Source: JBBDIJ01 sp040880485 (lineage in GTDB: Bacteria; Bacteroidota; Rhodothermia; Balneolales; Balneolaceae). Taken from it: a DNA stretch of 64,000 nt. Of the stretch, positions 1-8,276 are shown one piece after another. Both the position numbers and the translations under genes were made by a program. Every line of letters starts with the position of its first letter. Position 1 is the first letter of the stretch. Location of the stretch: NCBI GenBank assembly GCA_040880485.1, contig JBBDIJ010000014.1:1-64000 (forward strand). Direction: 5' to 3'. Under the pieces are notes generated by a model. That model did no database searches and was not told the origin of the DNA. It was given only the letters and a program-made list of their open reading frames with translations.

Positions 1-15
1 ACTTTTTACACCAAA

Positions 16-47
16 CCCCGGCTCCTTGTGGAGTCCGGGGTTTTTTT
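16..47 (+). terminator. Intrinsic terminator at left edge
   Basis: A strong hairpin (CCCCGG-CTCC, TTGT loop, GGAG-t-CCGGGG) is followed directly by seven T on the plus strand, so it reads best as the terminator of a plus-strand gene outside the window. Read the other way it follows the end of tgt by about ten bases and has a weaker T-rich tail, so it may serve both strands. Confidence 0.8.
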
Positions 48-58
48 ATATCCAAGGG

Positions 59-1186
59 CTACACACGTCTTTCCAACTTTCGACTCTGATCTTCGTACCA
101 GTCGTCAAAGGTTCCGTCCAGAATCTTCTTTCTTGCGGTTTTCATTAATTGAATGTAGAAGATCAGATTATGTTTGGATGCGAGTACGAGCCCCAGTATC
201 TCATCGGAGCGAAACAGGTGGTGAATATAGGAGAAGAAGTAGCGGCTGCACAGCTCGGAAGGGAATTCTGGATCAAACAGTTCGTGATGGTTCTTCCACC
301 TGGCATTTCTGATATTCACAGTTCCGTGTGGTGTAAAAATCATTCCATTGCGTGCGTTACGAGTAGGCATCACGCAATCAAACATATCGATGCCTCTGGC
401 GATGCACTGCAGCAGATTTGCCGGAGTTCCGACACCCATCAGATAACGCGGTTTCTCTTCAGGCAGGAATTGCGTTGTATATTCAGTCATCTCATACATA
501 AGATCGGTAGGCTCACCTACACTGAGACCACCTATGGCGTTGCCTTCGAACCCGAGTGAGACCATCTGCTCTGCAGATCTCTTACGAACCTCCTTTGAGG
601 TTCCACCCTGAATAATACCAAATTGCGCTTGTGTGTGGCCATATTTGGGCTCACTTTCAAGAAATTCCTTTCGGCCCCGCCTGGCCCAGAGCCAGGTCAG
701 ATCTGCTGATTGTTCAAGGTAAGTGGGGTCACACGGCCATGGAGGGCACTCATCAAGGATCATCATGATATCGGAGCCGATGATTCTTTGAGTTGATACA
801 ACATTTTCGGGTGTAAAGAGATGTTTGGAGCCGTCAAGATGACTTTTGAATGTTGCTCCATCTTCGCTCAGAGTACGTTGGCTTGCGAGCGAGAATATTT
901 GATAGCCTCCTGAATCGGTCAGGAGTGGACGATTCCACCCCATGAATGAGTGAATCCCTCTCGCATCCTGCATAATTTGGTTGCCAGGTCTCAAATAGAG
1001 ATGGTAAGTATTTCCAAGTATGATGGGTGCATCCATTTCGTGAACCAGTGAATCCTGAGAGATTGCTTTTACGGACCCAAGTGTACCCACAGGCATAAAA
1101 ACAGGGGTTTCAATAGCGCCGTGATCTGTTAATATGCGCCCTGCCCTTGCTCTGGTAGTTGAGGAAGTGTTTTGAAGTGTGAACAT
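59..1186 (-). CDS. tgt: Queuine/preQ1 tRNA-guanine transglycosylase
   Basis: Exchanges guanine 34 for preQ1 in the anticodon of tRNA Asp, Asn, His and Tyr, in cytosolic queuosine synthesis. The 375-residue length is normal. The TDSGGYQ motif with the substrate-binding aspartate (D91), the GVGTP segment and the CVMPTRNARNG segment holding the nucleophilic aspartate are all visible. The structural zinc site is unusual: where the family normally has C-x-C-x2-C after DPE, residues 308 to 313 read F-P-S-E-L-C, so only the last cysteine (C313) and the histidine (H339, in the KHNL segment) remain. The fold may be zinc-free here, possibly a lineage trait. It is a single gene divergent from the glycosyltransferase, and no queuosine neighbours are seen. 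Confidence 0.95.
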   Translation of the reverse strand: MFTLQNTSSTTRARAGRILTDHGAIETPVFMPVGTLGSVKAISQDSLVHEMDAPIILGNTYHLYLRPGNQIMQDARGIHSFMGWNRPLLTDSGGYQIFSLASQRTLSEDGATFKSHLDGSKHLFTPENVVSTQRIIGSDIMMILDECPPWPCDPTYLEQSADLTWLWARRGRKEFLESEPKYGHTQAQFGIIQGGTSKEVRKRSAEQMVSLGFEGNAIGGLSVGEPTDLMYEMTEYTTQFLPEEKPRYLMGVGTPANLLQCIARGIDMFDCVMPTRNARNGMIFTPHGTVNIRNARWKNHHELFDPEFPSELCSRYFFSYIHHLFRSDEILGLVLASKHNLIFYIQLMKTARKKILDGTFDDWYEDQSRKLERRV

Positions 1187-1332
1187 AAAAAGACTCTTAT
1201 CACAGTCTGTAGAGTGGTTTGGTTAGAAGGTAGTGCTATTAGTTCTTACATTCTTTTTGACTACTGCACAATGTGCAGCCACAGCTTCAAATCTTAATCT
1301 GTAACCATTTCCGTTTCCGATGATTCTTCGCC

Positions 1333-2061
1333 ATGAGCAGTAAGACATTAGTCATCATACCGACTTACAATGAATCGCATAATATAGGGAAGTTGATAGA
1401 CCGTATCCTGCCTCTTGAATCCTGCGTGGATATACTTGTGGTGGATGACGGTTCACCGGACGGGACAGCCGATGTCGTACATATGAAACGGCAGCAATAT
1501 CCCGATAGGGTAAATATGATAGAGAGGGAGGGGAAATTTGGATTGGGAACCGCCTATCTTCGGGGATTCAAGTATGCTCTGGAGAAGGAGTATCTCTATA
1601 TATGCGAAATGGATGCCGACTTTTCTCATAGTCCTGAAGATCTGGAACGACTTGTCGAAACTGTGGAAAGGGATGAAGCGGATGTTGCTATCGGTTCCAG
1701 GTATTGTCAGGGAATCAGTATTGTGAATTGGCCGTTGAGCCGACTCATTCTTTCCTATAGTGCAAACCTCTATGCACGCTTTATAACTGGGCTTCCGGTT
1801 CTCGATACAACGGCAGGTTTCAAATGTATGCATCGTCGGGTACTGGAGTCTATTCATATAGACCGGATCGGATCAAACGGGTATGCGTTTCAGATTGAGG
1901 TCCACTACCGTGCGTGGAAAGCCGGTTTCAGATTGAAAGAGGTCTCTATCATATTCAGGGAGAGGAAAGAGGGGGTTTCCAAGATGTCTAAAAAAATTGT
2001 ACGTGAAGCGATCTGGAGGGTGTGGCTACTCAGGTTCTACTCTTTAACCGGCAGATTGTAA
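1333..2061 (+). CDS. Polyprenol-phosphate mannosyl/glycosyltransferase (DPM1-like, GT2)
   Basis: Cytosolic, membrane-associated GT-A glycosyltransferase that likely moves a sugar (mannose or glucose) from a nucleotide sugar to polyprenyl phosphate for envelope glycan or lipoprotein glycosylation. The 242-residue protein starts with the family signature IPTYNESHNI, has the VVDDGSPDGT nucleotide-binding segment near residues 38 to 48, and an EMDADFSHSPEDL metal-binding DxD-type motif near residues 93 to 105. There is no C-terminal membrane extension, so it resembles the short DPM1 form. It converges with memo, with only six bases between the two stops. Sugar specificity cannot be read from the sequence. 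Confidence 0.88.
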   Translation: MSSKTLVIIPTYNESHNIGKLIDRILPLESCVDILVVDDGSPDGTADVVHMKRQQYPDRVNMIEREGKFGLGTAYLRGFKYALEKEYLYICEMDADFSHSPEDLERLVETVERDEADVAIGSRYCQGISIVNWPLSRLILSYSANLYARFITGLPVLDTTAGFKCMHRRVLESIHIDRIGSNGYAFQIEVHYRAWKAGFRLKEVSIIFRERKEGVSKMSKKIVREAIWRVWLLRFYSLTGRL

Positions 2062-2067
2062 AGGTCG

Positions 2068-3015
2068 TTAGTAGGAGATCGTGCCAAACGAGACTGCACT
2101 TCTCATCTCCGATTCGTCCCACCAGTGATAGGCTACTTCTGAACCGGTTCTCTCTGGAAATGCTTTTAACCAAGTGTAGAGAGGGGGGAAGCCACAAACC
2201 CGGTATGGATCGAATGATGTACCTGTATGTTCGAGGAGCTCTTCGGAACGATTTTCGGCCGCCAGCTTTAGAAAGCGATGATCATGCTTTTCGACATCCG
2301 GCCTCATTGAACTGGCAGATTCACTGTCTCCAAACTTGATTCCAACATGTGACAGATCCCCACTGATCAGAAAAAAAGTATCATCGTCATCCAGTCTTCG
2401 AAGTAATTTCGAAAATTTGTCGATCTGTTTAGAGAGGTCCCCGCTACGCATGTAGTGTAGTTCGTGAAATGTGCCCACAAGAACAGGTACAATATTGAAG
2501 GGGTGGTTCCATATGTGGCGGGCAAAGAGCAGATGCAGTTCAATACTGTGTTCCGGCCTGTGCGCGCGATCACGCTCTGTATACCCAATCGTTTTTCCTC
2601 CTTCGGCCAACAGATCCATTGCGTGACTGTCTGTCTCCACTGTACCATTGGGCAGGATGAAGCTTTTTCTGCTCCCGATAAAAGGTGTGTGGCTGTAGAG
2701 GTTTGGTTCAAACCCGCTATAGTGGGACGTTGCGAGAACGACCACTCTTTTGGGTCGAAGTGATCGTAGTAGCGGGAAACTTTGTGCGTACACTCCCTGA
2801 TCGACTCTGGGATCTATGTGTGGAGCATACAGAGCTTTGATCGGGACAGGTGATCCGGTTGGTAAGCTACTGGCAGAGTTGAATCGATCTGATAGCCACC
2901 GGCTAAGCTTGTCTCTATCTTTCGGGTAGCATATTCCGGGTAGAATGGCGTCTCGGCAGTCGGATTTTTCAAACTGAACATCAAAAATATTGCCGCCGGG
3001 CTCAGGATTCATCAC
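2068..3015 (-). CDS. MEMO1-family protein (AmmeMemoRadiSam system protein B)
   Basis: Member of the MEMO family, a fold related to class III extradiol dioxygenases. The segments APHIDPRVDQG, VVVLATSHYSG, RAHRPEHSIELHL and SGDLSHVG give the conserved His and Asp residues of this family's metal pocket. The biochemical function of the bacterial protein is unknown. Its usual partners (AMMECR1 protein and a radical SAM protein) are not adjacent. The start is either GTG at 3015 or ATG at 3012; both overlap the 3' end of nth, so the pair is probably translationally coupled. Confidence 0.85.
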   Translation of the reverse strand: MMNPEPGGNIFDVQFEKSDCRDAILPGICYPKDRDKLSRWLSDRFNSASSLPTGSPVPIKALYAPHIDPRVDQGVYAQSFPLLRSLRPKRVVVLATSHYSGFEPNLYSHTPFIGSRKSFILPNGTVETDSHAMDLLAEGGKTIGYTERDRAHRPEHSIELHLLFARHIWNHPFNIVPVLVGTFHELHYMRSGDLSKQIDKFSKLLRRLDDDDTFFLISGDLSHVGIKFGDSESASSMRPDVEKHDHRFLKLAAENRSEELLEHTGTSFDPYRVCGFPPLYTWLKAFPERTGSEVAYHWWDESEMRSAVSFGTISY

Positions 3016-3721
3016 TGTTCATTTTGCGATTTTTATTACAGCTGCACGCTCTCCCGAACTGGATGCAAACCGGGTGGTCGGGAGGTTCAGAGAATCGAGC
3101 CTTGCAGGCATTTCGACCGTGATGAATAAGCAGATGGGAGAGATTTGTCCACTCCTTACGCGGAAAGAGTGCCATCAGATCCTCCTCGATTTTAATCGTG
3201 TTTTTTGGCTCTTTGGTCAGGCCTAGTCGATTGGCGATCCGCCTGACATGGGTATCTACAACCACTCCTTCGTTGATACCGAATGCATTGCCGAGAACTA
3301 CATTAGCGGTTTTTCGGGCAACTCCACGAAGATTCAAAAGGTCCTTCATGTTGGCGGGCACTTTGCCCTGATGCTTCTCTGCAAGAAGTTTGGCAGTTGC
3401 TTTCAGTGACTTTGCTTTTTGGCGATAGAATCCTGTTGAGTGAATGATACGTTCCAGATTTTCCGGTTCGGCCCGAGCCATTGAAAACGCGTCAGGATAG
3501 GCTTCAAAGAGTTCAGGTGTTACCGAGTTGACTCGAACATCGGTGGTTTGCGCACTGAGAATGGTTGCAATCAGAAGTTCAAATGCATTGCGATGGTTCA
3601 GTTCACAATGCGGGTCGGGATAGTGGCGGTAGAGCTCCTCAAGTATTTTTTCAGCTCGTTGGCGCGAGGTTTTCGTTTTTTTTGGCAACCCCGTACTGCC
3701 GCTCCGCTCTTTTTTTGACAT
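3002..3721 (-). CDS. nth: Endonuclease III
   Basis: Bifunctional DNA glycosylase/AP lyase that removes oxidised pyrimidines in base excision repair. Helix-hairpin-helix segment LRGVARKTANVV carries the catalytic lysine (K137) and VVDTHVRR the catalytic aspartate (D156). The LLIATILSAQTTD segment is typical. The C-terminal iron-sulfur region is odd: cysteines at 206, 219, 226 and 228 give C-x12-C-x6-C-x1-C, not the common C-x6-C-x2-C-x5-C. No alternative frame across the region restores the classic pattern. The cluster may bind differently or be lost. The gene heads the nth-memo pair. Confidence 0.93.
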   Translation of the reverse strand: MSKKERSGSTGLPKKTKTSRQRAEKILEELYRHYPDPHCELNHRNAFELLIATILSAQTTDVRVNSVTPELFEAYPDAFSMARAEPENLERIIHSTGFYRQKAKSLKATAKLLAEKHQGKVPANMKDLLNLRGVARKTANVVLGNAFGINEGVVVDTHVRRIANRLGLTKEPKNTIKIEEDLMALFPRKEWTNLSHLLIHHGRNACKARFSEPPDHPVCIQFGRACSCNKNRKMNSDES

Positions 3722-3741
3722 TTCTGAGCTAACTGACGGTT

Positions 3742-4044
3742 TCAGGTTTTGGATTGGCTCTTCATAAGAAGATCAATCAGTTTCGACTTATCCCTGTCGG
3801 CCTGTGTACCCATGGTGTGAATGATATATCGAAGTGTGCCATCCGCCTTTTTTACGACATACAGTGTGGAATCATCAGCGGGATTGGTACCCCTGTCAAA
3901 CCGGTAGGTTGTTTCGATCTCCAGACTTTTGACAAACTCTCTCTGCTCTTGCAGATTCGAACCGAACTCCGGATCGGAGTAGATGTTTGAGACTCCCTTT
4001 TCTTTCAAATCTTCTACTGCGGAAGCAAGATCGTTGTATGTCAT
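3742..4044 (-). CDS. Small conserved-type protein of unknown function (100 aa)
   Basis: A 100-residue soluble protein with no signal peptide or membrane segment. The middle contains YRFDRGTNPADDSTLY followed by a VVKKADGTLRYII strand pair, a pattern that resembles short Bacteroidota proteins often mislabelled as phosphoribosylpyrophosphate synthetase; that name would be wrong at this length. The N-terminus (LASAVEDLKEKG) looks helical, so the fold may be a small alpha/beta domain. It lies between pntB and nth on the same strand and could be the tail of the pnt transcript, but no functional tie can be shown. Confidence 0.7.
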   Translation of the reverse strand: MTYNDLASAVEDLKEKGVSNIYSDPEFGSNLQEQREFVKSLEIETTYRFDRGTNPADDSTLYVVKKADGTLRYIIHTMGTQADRDKSKLIDLLMKSQSKT

Positions 4045-4126
4045 AAGGTGGATATTGTGTGGATGTTACGTCACCTGCAATTGAAACAAAGTAGCTTGCC
4101 CGTGTCGTTCCAGCCAAACAGTACGA

Positions 4127-5551
4127 TCAGGAGTCGAGCTCCTTGATCGAGTGTGCAAGAGCCTGCAGAGATTTTTTGGCATCTCCGAAGAACATCTGAT
4201 TCTTCTCACTGTAGAAGAGTTCATTGTCGATACCGGCATACCCGGTGTTGAGACTTCTTTTGAAAACGATGGTACGTTTCGCCTGGCCCACATTCAGTAC
4301 CGGCATTCCATAGATCGGGCTGCCGGGATTGGTTTTTGCAGCCGGGTTCACCACGTCGTTGGCACCTACAACCAGAACAACATCCGTTGAGGCGAATTCG
4401 GGGTTGATCTGCTCCATATCGTATAACTGATCATAGGGTACATCCGCTTCTGCAAGAAGTACATTCATATGTCCGGGCATTCGTCCTGCAACAGGGTGTA
4501 TTCCATACTTGACTGTAACGCCTTTCTCCTCGAGCAGGGATGCAACCTCCTTGATGGTGTGTTGCGCTTGTGCCACAGCAAGGCCATAGCCGGGAACAAT
4601 AATCACTTTGCTTGCATAGGAGCACTGTATTGCGGCATCGTCAGCAAAGGTCTGCAGGACCGTTTTATCCCCGTCGGCACCATCGGTTGCGACTTCTGAA
4701 CCCCCGCCGCCAAATGCTCCAAATAGAACATTTCCGAGGGTTCGGTTCATCGCTTTGCACATGATGTTGGTCAGTATAAGCCCGGCTGCTCCTACCAGTG
4801 CCCCACTGATTATGAGCAGGTTGTTATTCAATACAAAACCGGCCATCGAGGCGGCAATTCCGGAGTAGGAGTTCAGCAGGGAGATAACAACTGGCATGTC
4901 GGCCCCACCGATGGGGAGAACGGTAAGTATACCGAGAAACAGTGCCAGCCCGAGGATAAGCCAGAAGAGCACCGCACTTTCCGGAGTGGCTACAAAGAAG
5001 CCAATCAGAATAAATAGAAATAGTGTCAGAAGCAGATTGAAATAGTTTTGGAATGGAAATGTGATCGGCTTGCCACTAATAAATCCACGAAGTTTACCGA
5101 AGGCGATAAAACTACCGGTAAACGTTACAGCACCAATCAAAATGCTGAGCCCGGCTGTAGTCAAATCCGGTGCAGGCCAGAGAGTGGGATCCAGCCGGCT
5201 AAGTTCACCCCAGGCTACCAGTGCGGAAGCGCCACCACCAAATCCGTTAAAAACGGCGACCATCTCCGGCATGGCGGTCATCGGAACTGTTCGAGCCGCA
5301 ATGACTCCCAAAACCCCTCCGATCAGCAGGCCGGCAATGATGAATTCAAAGGAGAGAATCTGTTGGTCAAACAGGGTGACGACCACTCCAAGGAGCATGC
5401 CCGAGGCGGCCATCTGATTCCCCTTTCTCGCAGTAGCAGGGGAGCCGAGTTTCTTGATTCCGAGTATAAAAAGCGCCATTGCAACCAGATAGAGCAGCTG
5501 TATCGTGGTTGGTAGATAGGCCTGTAGAGCATCTGGAAGAAATGTATTCAT
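4127..5551 (-). CDS. pntB: NAD(P) transhydrogenase subunit beta
   Basis: Membrane beta subunit of the proton-translocating transhydrogenase, which makes NADPH from NADH using the proton motive force. The 474-residue protein has about nine hydrophobic segments in its first 280 residues and a C-terminal NADP(H)-binding domain III with VIIVPGYGLAVAQAQ, HPVAGRMPGHMNVLLAEA and VLVVGANDVVNPAA, the family's dinucleotide-binding segments. Its start codon overlaps the pntAB stop (ATGA, 5548-5551), indicating coupled translation. Last of the three pnt genes. Confidence 0.96.
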   Translation of the reverse strand: MNTFLPDALQAYLPTTIQLLYLVAMALFILGIKKLGSPATARKGNQMAASGMLLGVVVTLFDQQILSFEFIIAGLLIGGVLGVIAARTVPMTAMPEMVAVFNGFGGGASALVAWGELSRLDPTLWPAPDLTTAGLSILIGAVTFTGSFIAFGKLRGFISGKPITFPFQNYFNLLLTLFLFILIGFFVATPESAVLFWLILGLALFLGILTVLPIGGADMPVVISLLNSYSGIAASMAGFVLNNNLLIISGALVGAAGLILTNIMCKAMNRTLGNVLFGAFGGGGSEVATDGADGDKTVLQTFADDAAIQCSYASKVIIVPGYGLAVAQAQHTIKEVASLLEEKGVTVKYGIHPVAGRMPGHMNVLLAEADVPYDQLYDMEQINPEFASTDVVLVVGANDVVNPAAKTNPGSPIYGMPVLNVGQAKRTIVFKRSLNTGYAGIDNELFYSEKNQMFFGDAKKSLQALAHSIKELDS

Positions 5552-5838
5552 GAGTCACCCTCCTTTTTTTTGAACATCTCGAGCATGCGGTCGGTGACTA
5601 AAAATCCGCCCACCACATTGATGGTGGCAAATATGATAGCGGCAAATCCGATCCACTGTGCAAAAGGAGCGTCGGTGGTCCCCGCGACGACCAGGGCACC
5701 TATGAGTGTAATGCCGGAGATCGCATTGGCTCCGGACATCAGCGGCGTGTGCAGGGTTGGAGGGACTTTCGAAATCAGTTCAAAGCCTACAAAGGAGGCC
5801 AGGACAAAGATAAACAGATTAAATATCAGTTCTTCCAT
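5548..5838 (-). CDS. pntAB: NAD(P) transhydrogenase subunit alpha part 2 (membrane domain)
   Basis: This 96-residue protein is the short membrane portion of the alpha subunit, encoded separately in the three-gene form of transhydrogenase. Three hydrophobic segments are seen (about residues 5-22, 38-55 and 62-85). The segments ELISKVPPTLHTPLMSGANAI and GFLVTDRMLEMFKKK are characteristic. It sits between pntAA and pntB, ending in a four-base overlap with pntB. Confidence 0.95.
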   Translation of the reverse strand: MEELIFNLFIFVLASFVGFELISKVPPTLHTPLMSGANAISGITLIGALVVAGTTDAPFAQWIGFAAIIFATINVVGGFLVTDRMLEMFKKKEGDS

Positions 5839-5880
5839 CAGTACTTTTGATTCAACTGCCGTTTATGGCAGGCTGGTTAA

Positions 5881-7005
5881 TTACTCTCCCGTCAACATGG
5901 GGGAGATGACCTTGCCATCGTGCGTTATGGTCGTATTCAGGACGATCTCATCTTCGAAGTCGAGCTCGATTTTACCGTCTTTAATCAACAGGTCCAGCAG
6001 GGAGAGGATGTTCTTTGAAAAGAGTTGGCTGGCGTGGTAAGCCAGGGTGCTCGGCAAATTGAGCGGGCCGGCAATCCGTACGCCATTCCAGATGATCGTC
6101 TCTCCGGGGCTGGTAACTTCGCAATTTCCACCCTGCTCCGCAGCAAGATCGACAACGACCGATCCTGTCTTCATTTCCTTTACCATCTCCTTTGTAACCA
6201 GAATGGGGGCTTTTTTCCCGGGAATAAGGGCAGTCGTGATTACGATATCGGACTTTACGACATGCTTGTGTGTGACCTCTTCCTGCTTTTGCCTGTCTGA
6301 ATCAGTGGCCTCTTTGGCATATCCGCCTTTGGTCTCGGTCTCCTCCTCGTCCAGCGGGATTTCAACAAATGATGCTCCCAGGCTTTCTACCTGCTCTTTT
6401 ACGACTGGCCGAATGTCAAACGCTTCTACCACAGCTCCCAGCCGTTTGGCTGTTGCGATAGCCTGGAGCCCGGCAACACCCGCACCGAGTACAAGCACCT
6501 TTGCGGGGGGAATGGTCCCCGCAGCCGTCATCATCATCGGCAGATATCGGTCCAGTTCGGTTGCCCCTATGAGTGCGGCACGATAACCGGCAATGTTACT
6601 CATTGAAGAGAGTGCGTCCATGGTTTGAGCGCGACTGATCCTGGGTACCGCATCCAGTCCGAGTGCAGTAATCCCCAGCTCCTTGAGTTTCTCCACTTTT
6701 TCGGGGTGCTGGAGAGCCCATAGAAAACAGATGAGGGTGGAACCTCTCTTCATCCGGGCAAGGTCTTCATCCGGAGGTGTGTTCACTGCAATCAGAAGGT
6801 CACTTTCTGAAAAGACAGTACTGCGATGATCGACCACCTCACAACCCAGTTTCCGGTAGAGTTCGTCGGGATAACTGGAGGCACTTCCGGCACCGGCTTC
6901 GATGCGAACAGTAGCACCCGCTTCTACCCATTTTGATGCAGACTCGGGAGTGAGAGCAACACGCTTCTCCAGGTCGGCGGTTTCTTTACTAATGCCTATG
7001 ATCAA
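5881..7005 (-). CDS. pntAA: NAD(P) transhydrogenase subunit alpha part 1
   Basis: Soluble NAD(H)-binding domain I of transhydrogenase (374 residues). Begins with the alanine-dehydrogenase-like segment IGISKETADLEKRVALTP; the Rossmann motif VLGAGVAGLQAIATAKRLGA and AFDIRPVVKEQVESLGA lie near residues 170 to 210; the acidic linker rich in E/T (EEETETKGGYAKE) is also typical. It is first in the pntAA-pntAB-pntB operon and faces trxB across a 296-bp divergent gap, which is suggestive because TrxB consumes the NADPH this enzyme makes. Confidence 0.96.
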   Translation of the reverse strand: MIIGISKETADLEKRVALTPESASKWVEAGATVRIEAGAGSASSYPDELYRKLGCEVVDHRSTVFSESDLLIAVNTPPDEDLARMKRGSTLICFLWALQHPEKVEKLKELGITALGLDAVPRISRAQTMDALSSMSNIAGYRAALIGATELDRYLPMMMTAAGTIPPAKVLVLGAGVAGLQAIATAKRLGAVVEAFDIRPVVKEQVESLGASFVEIPLDEEETETKGGYAKEATDSDRQKQEEVTHKHVVKSDIVITTALIPGKKAPILVTKEMVKEMKTGSVVVDLAAEQGGNCEVTSPGETIIWNGVRIAGPLNLPSTLAYHASQLFSKNILSLLDLLIKDGKIELDFEDEIVLNTTITHDGKVISPMLTGE

Positions 7006-7301
7006 ATCCGTCCTCTTTCTCTTTTCTGTCTGAGTGATGTAAAGTTAAGTAAAATAAGAGAAATCCGTCATGATTGGAAGTAAAATCCCGGTGTGAAACC
7101 GCAGGCACGGCCTGCTTGTGATCTATAACACTGTTTAGATCATGACGTGGAATATACTGTTCTCATATCAACAATGAGTATTGTACCCATAGAATATTTG
7201 AAAGGTAAGCGGTCTCCAAATTTTGTAGTTTTGACACCTTGCAGGCAGTTGGTGTGAGATTATCATCCCACTGAAATCAGAAGGTTAACACTATTTGGAC
7301 C
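7006..7301. other. Divergent intergenic region pntAA/trxB
   Basis: This 296-bp gap must hold the promoters of both pntAA (minus) and trxB (plus). A small hairpin with arms GCAGGC and GCCTGC and a three-base loop lies at 7101-7115. No clear operator or small gene was recognised. The arrangement could allow shared redox control, but this is inference. Confidence 0.4.
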
Positions 7302-8246
7302 ATGGAAGATATTGCTGGCAAAACATTTGATGTAGTGATCATTGGAAGCGGCCCGGCCGGTTTGACGGCTGCTCTTTATTCGGCCAGGGCCGGGTTGAAC
7401 CCGATTGTATTTGAAGGCCCTGAACCGGGAGGTCAGCTGATGACCACCACCGATGTAGAGAACTACCCCGGTTATCCGGAGGGAGTACTGGGGCCAAAGA
7501 TGATGGAGGATTTCCGGGCGCAGGCGCAGCGATTCGGGGCCGACTGCCGTTACGGGTTTGTGACGGATATTGATTTTGACAAGCGCCCCTATCGATTGAC
7601 GGTAGATGAAGAGACGGAGCTATATGCCAGGACCATTATCATCTCTACGGGAGCTGAGGCAAAGTGGCTGCACCTGGAGAGTGAACAGAAGTTACGCGGC
7701 AAAGGGGTGAGTGCATGTGCCACCTGCGATGGGGCCTTTTTTCGGGATGAACACGTGGTCGTCGTGGGCGGCGGGGATACCGCAATGGAGGAGGCTACAT
7801 TTTTGACCCGTTTTGCCAGTAAAGTGACAGTGATTCATCGGCGGGACGAGCTGCGAGCTTCAAAAGTGATGCAACAGCGTGCTTTTGACAGTGAGAAGAT
7901 CGAATTTTTGTGGGATTCGGAGTTGATTGAGGTTTTGGGAGACCAGGTGGTTCAGGGTGTTAAAGTCCGGAACCGTAAAACGGATGAAGAGTCGGTGCTC
8001 GAGGATGTAACCGGAGTCTTTGTTGCAATTGGTCACAAACCGAATACAGAACTTTTCGAAGGTGTACTGGACATGGATGAGGTGGGATATATTAAAACCA
8101 GGGGTCAGAGTACACTTACCAATCTTTCCGGAATCTTTGCAAGTGGTGATGCAATGGATCCTGTCTATCGTCAGGCTGTAACAGCGGCTGGTACGGGGTG
8201 CAGGGCAGCTATTGATGCTGAACGATTTCTCGCTGAGGAGGCATAG
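7302..8246 (+). CDS. trxB: Thioredoxin-disulfide reductase
   Basis: Cytosolic flavoenzyme that reduces thioredoxin with NADPH. The 314-residue protein has the FAD motif IIGSGPAGLTAALYSARAG near residue 14, the redox-active CATC pair (C139, C142) followed by DGAFF, the NADPH-binding VVVGGGDTAMEEA motif and the C-terminal GIFASGDAMDP segment. It is a single gene ahead of yifB, 30 bp apart and likely cotranscribed. Confidence 0.96.
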   Translation: MEDIAGKTFDVVIIGSGPAGLTAALYSARAGLNPIVFEGPEPGGQLMTTTDVENYPGYPEGVLGPKMMEDFRAQAQRFGADCRYGFVTDIDFDKRPYRLTVDEETELYARTIIISTGAEAKWLHLESEQKLRGKGVSACATCDGAFFRDEHVVVVGGGDTAMEEATFLTRFASKVTVIHRRDELRASKVMQQRAFDSEKIEFLWDSELIEVLGDQVVQGVKVRNRKTDEESVLEDVTGVFVAIGHKPNTELFEGVLDMDEVGYIKTRGQSTLTNLSGIFASGDAMDPVYRQAVTAAGTGCRAAIDAERFLAEEA

Positions 8247-8276
8247 CTCCCCCTGTACGGCAACGGGTTGTAAGGA

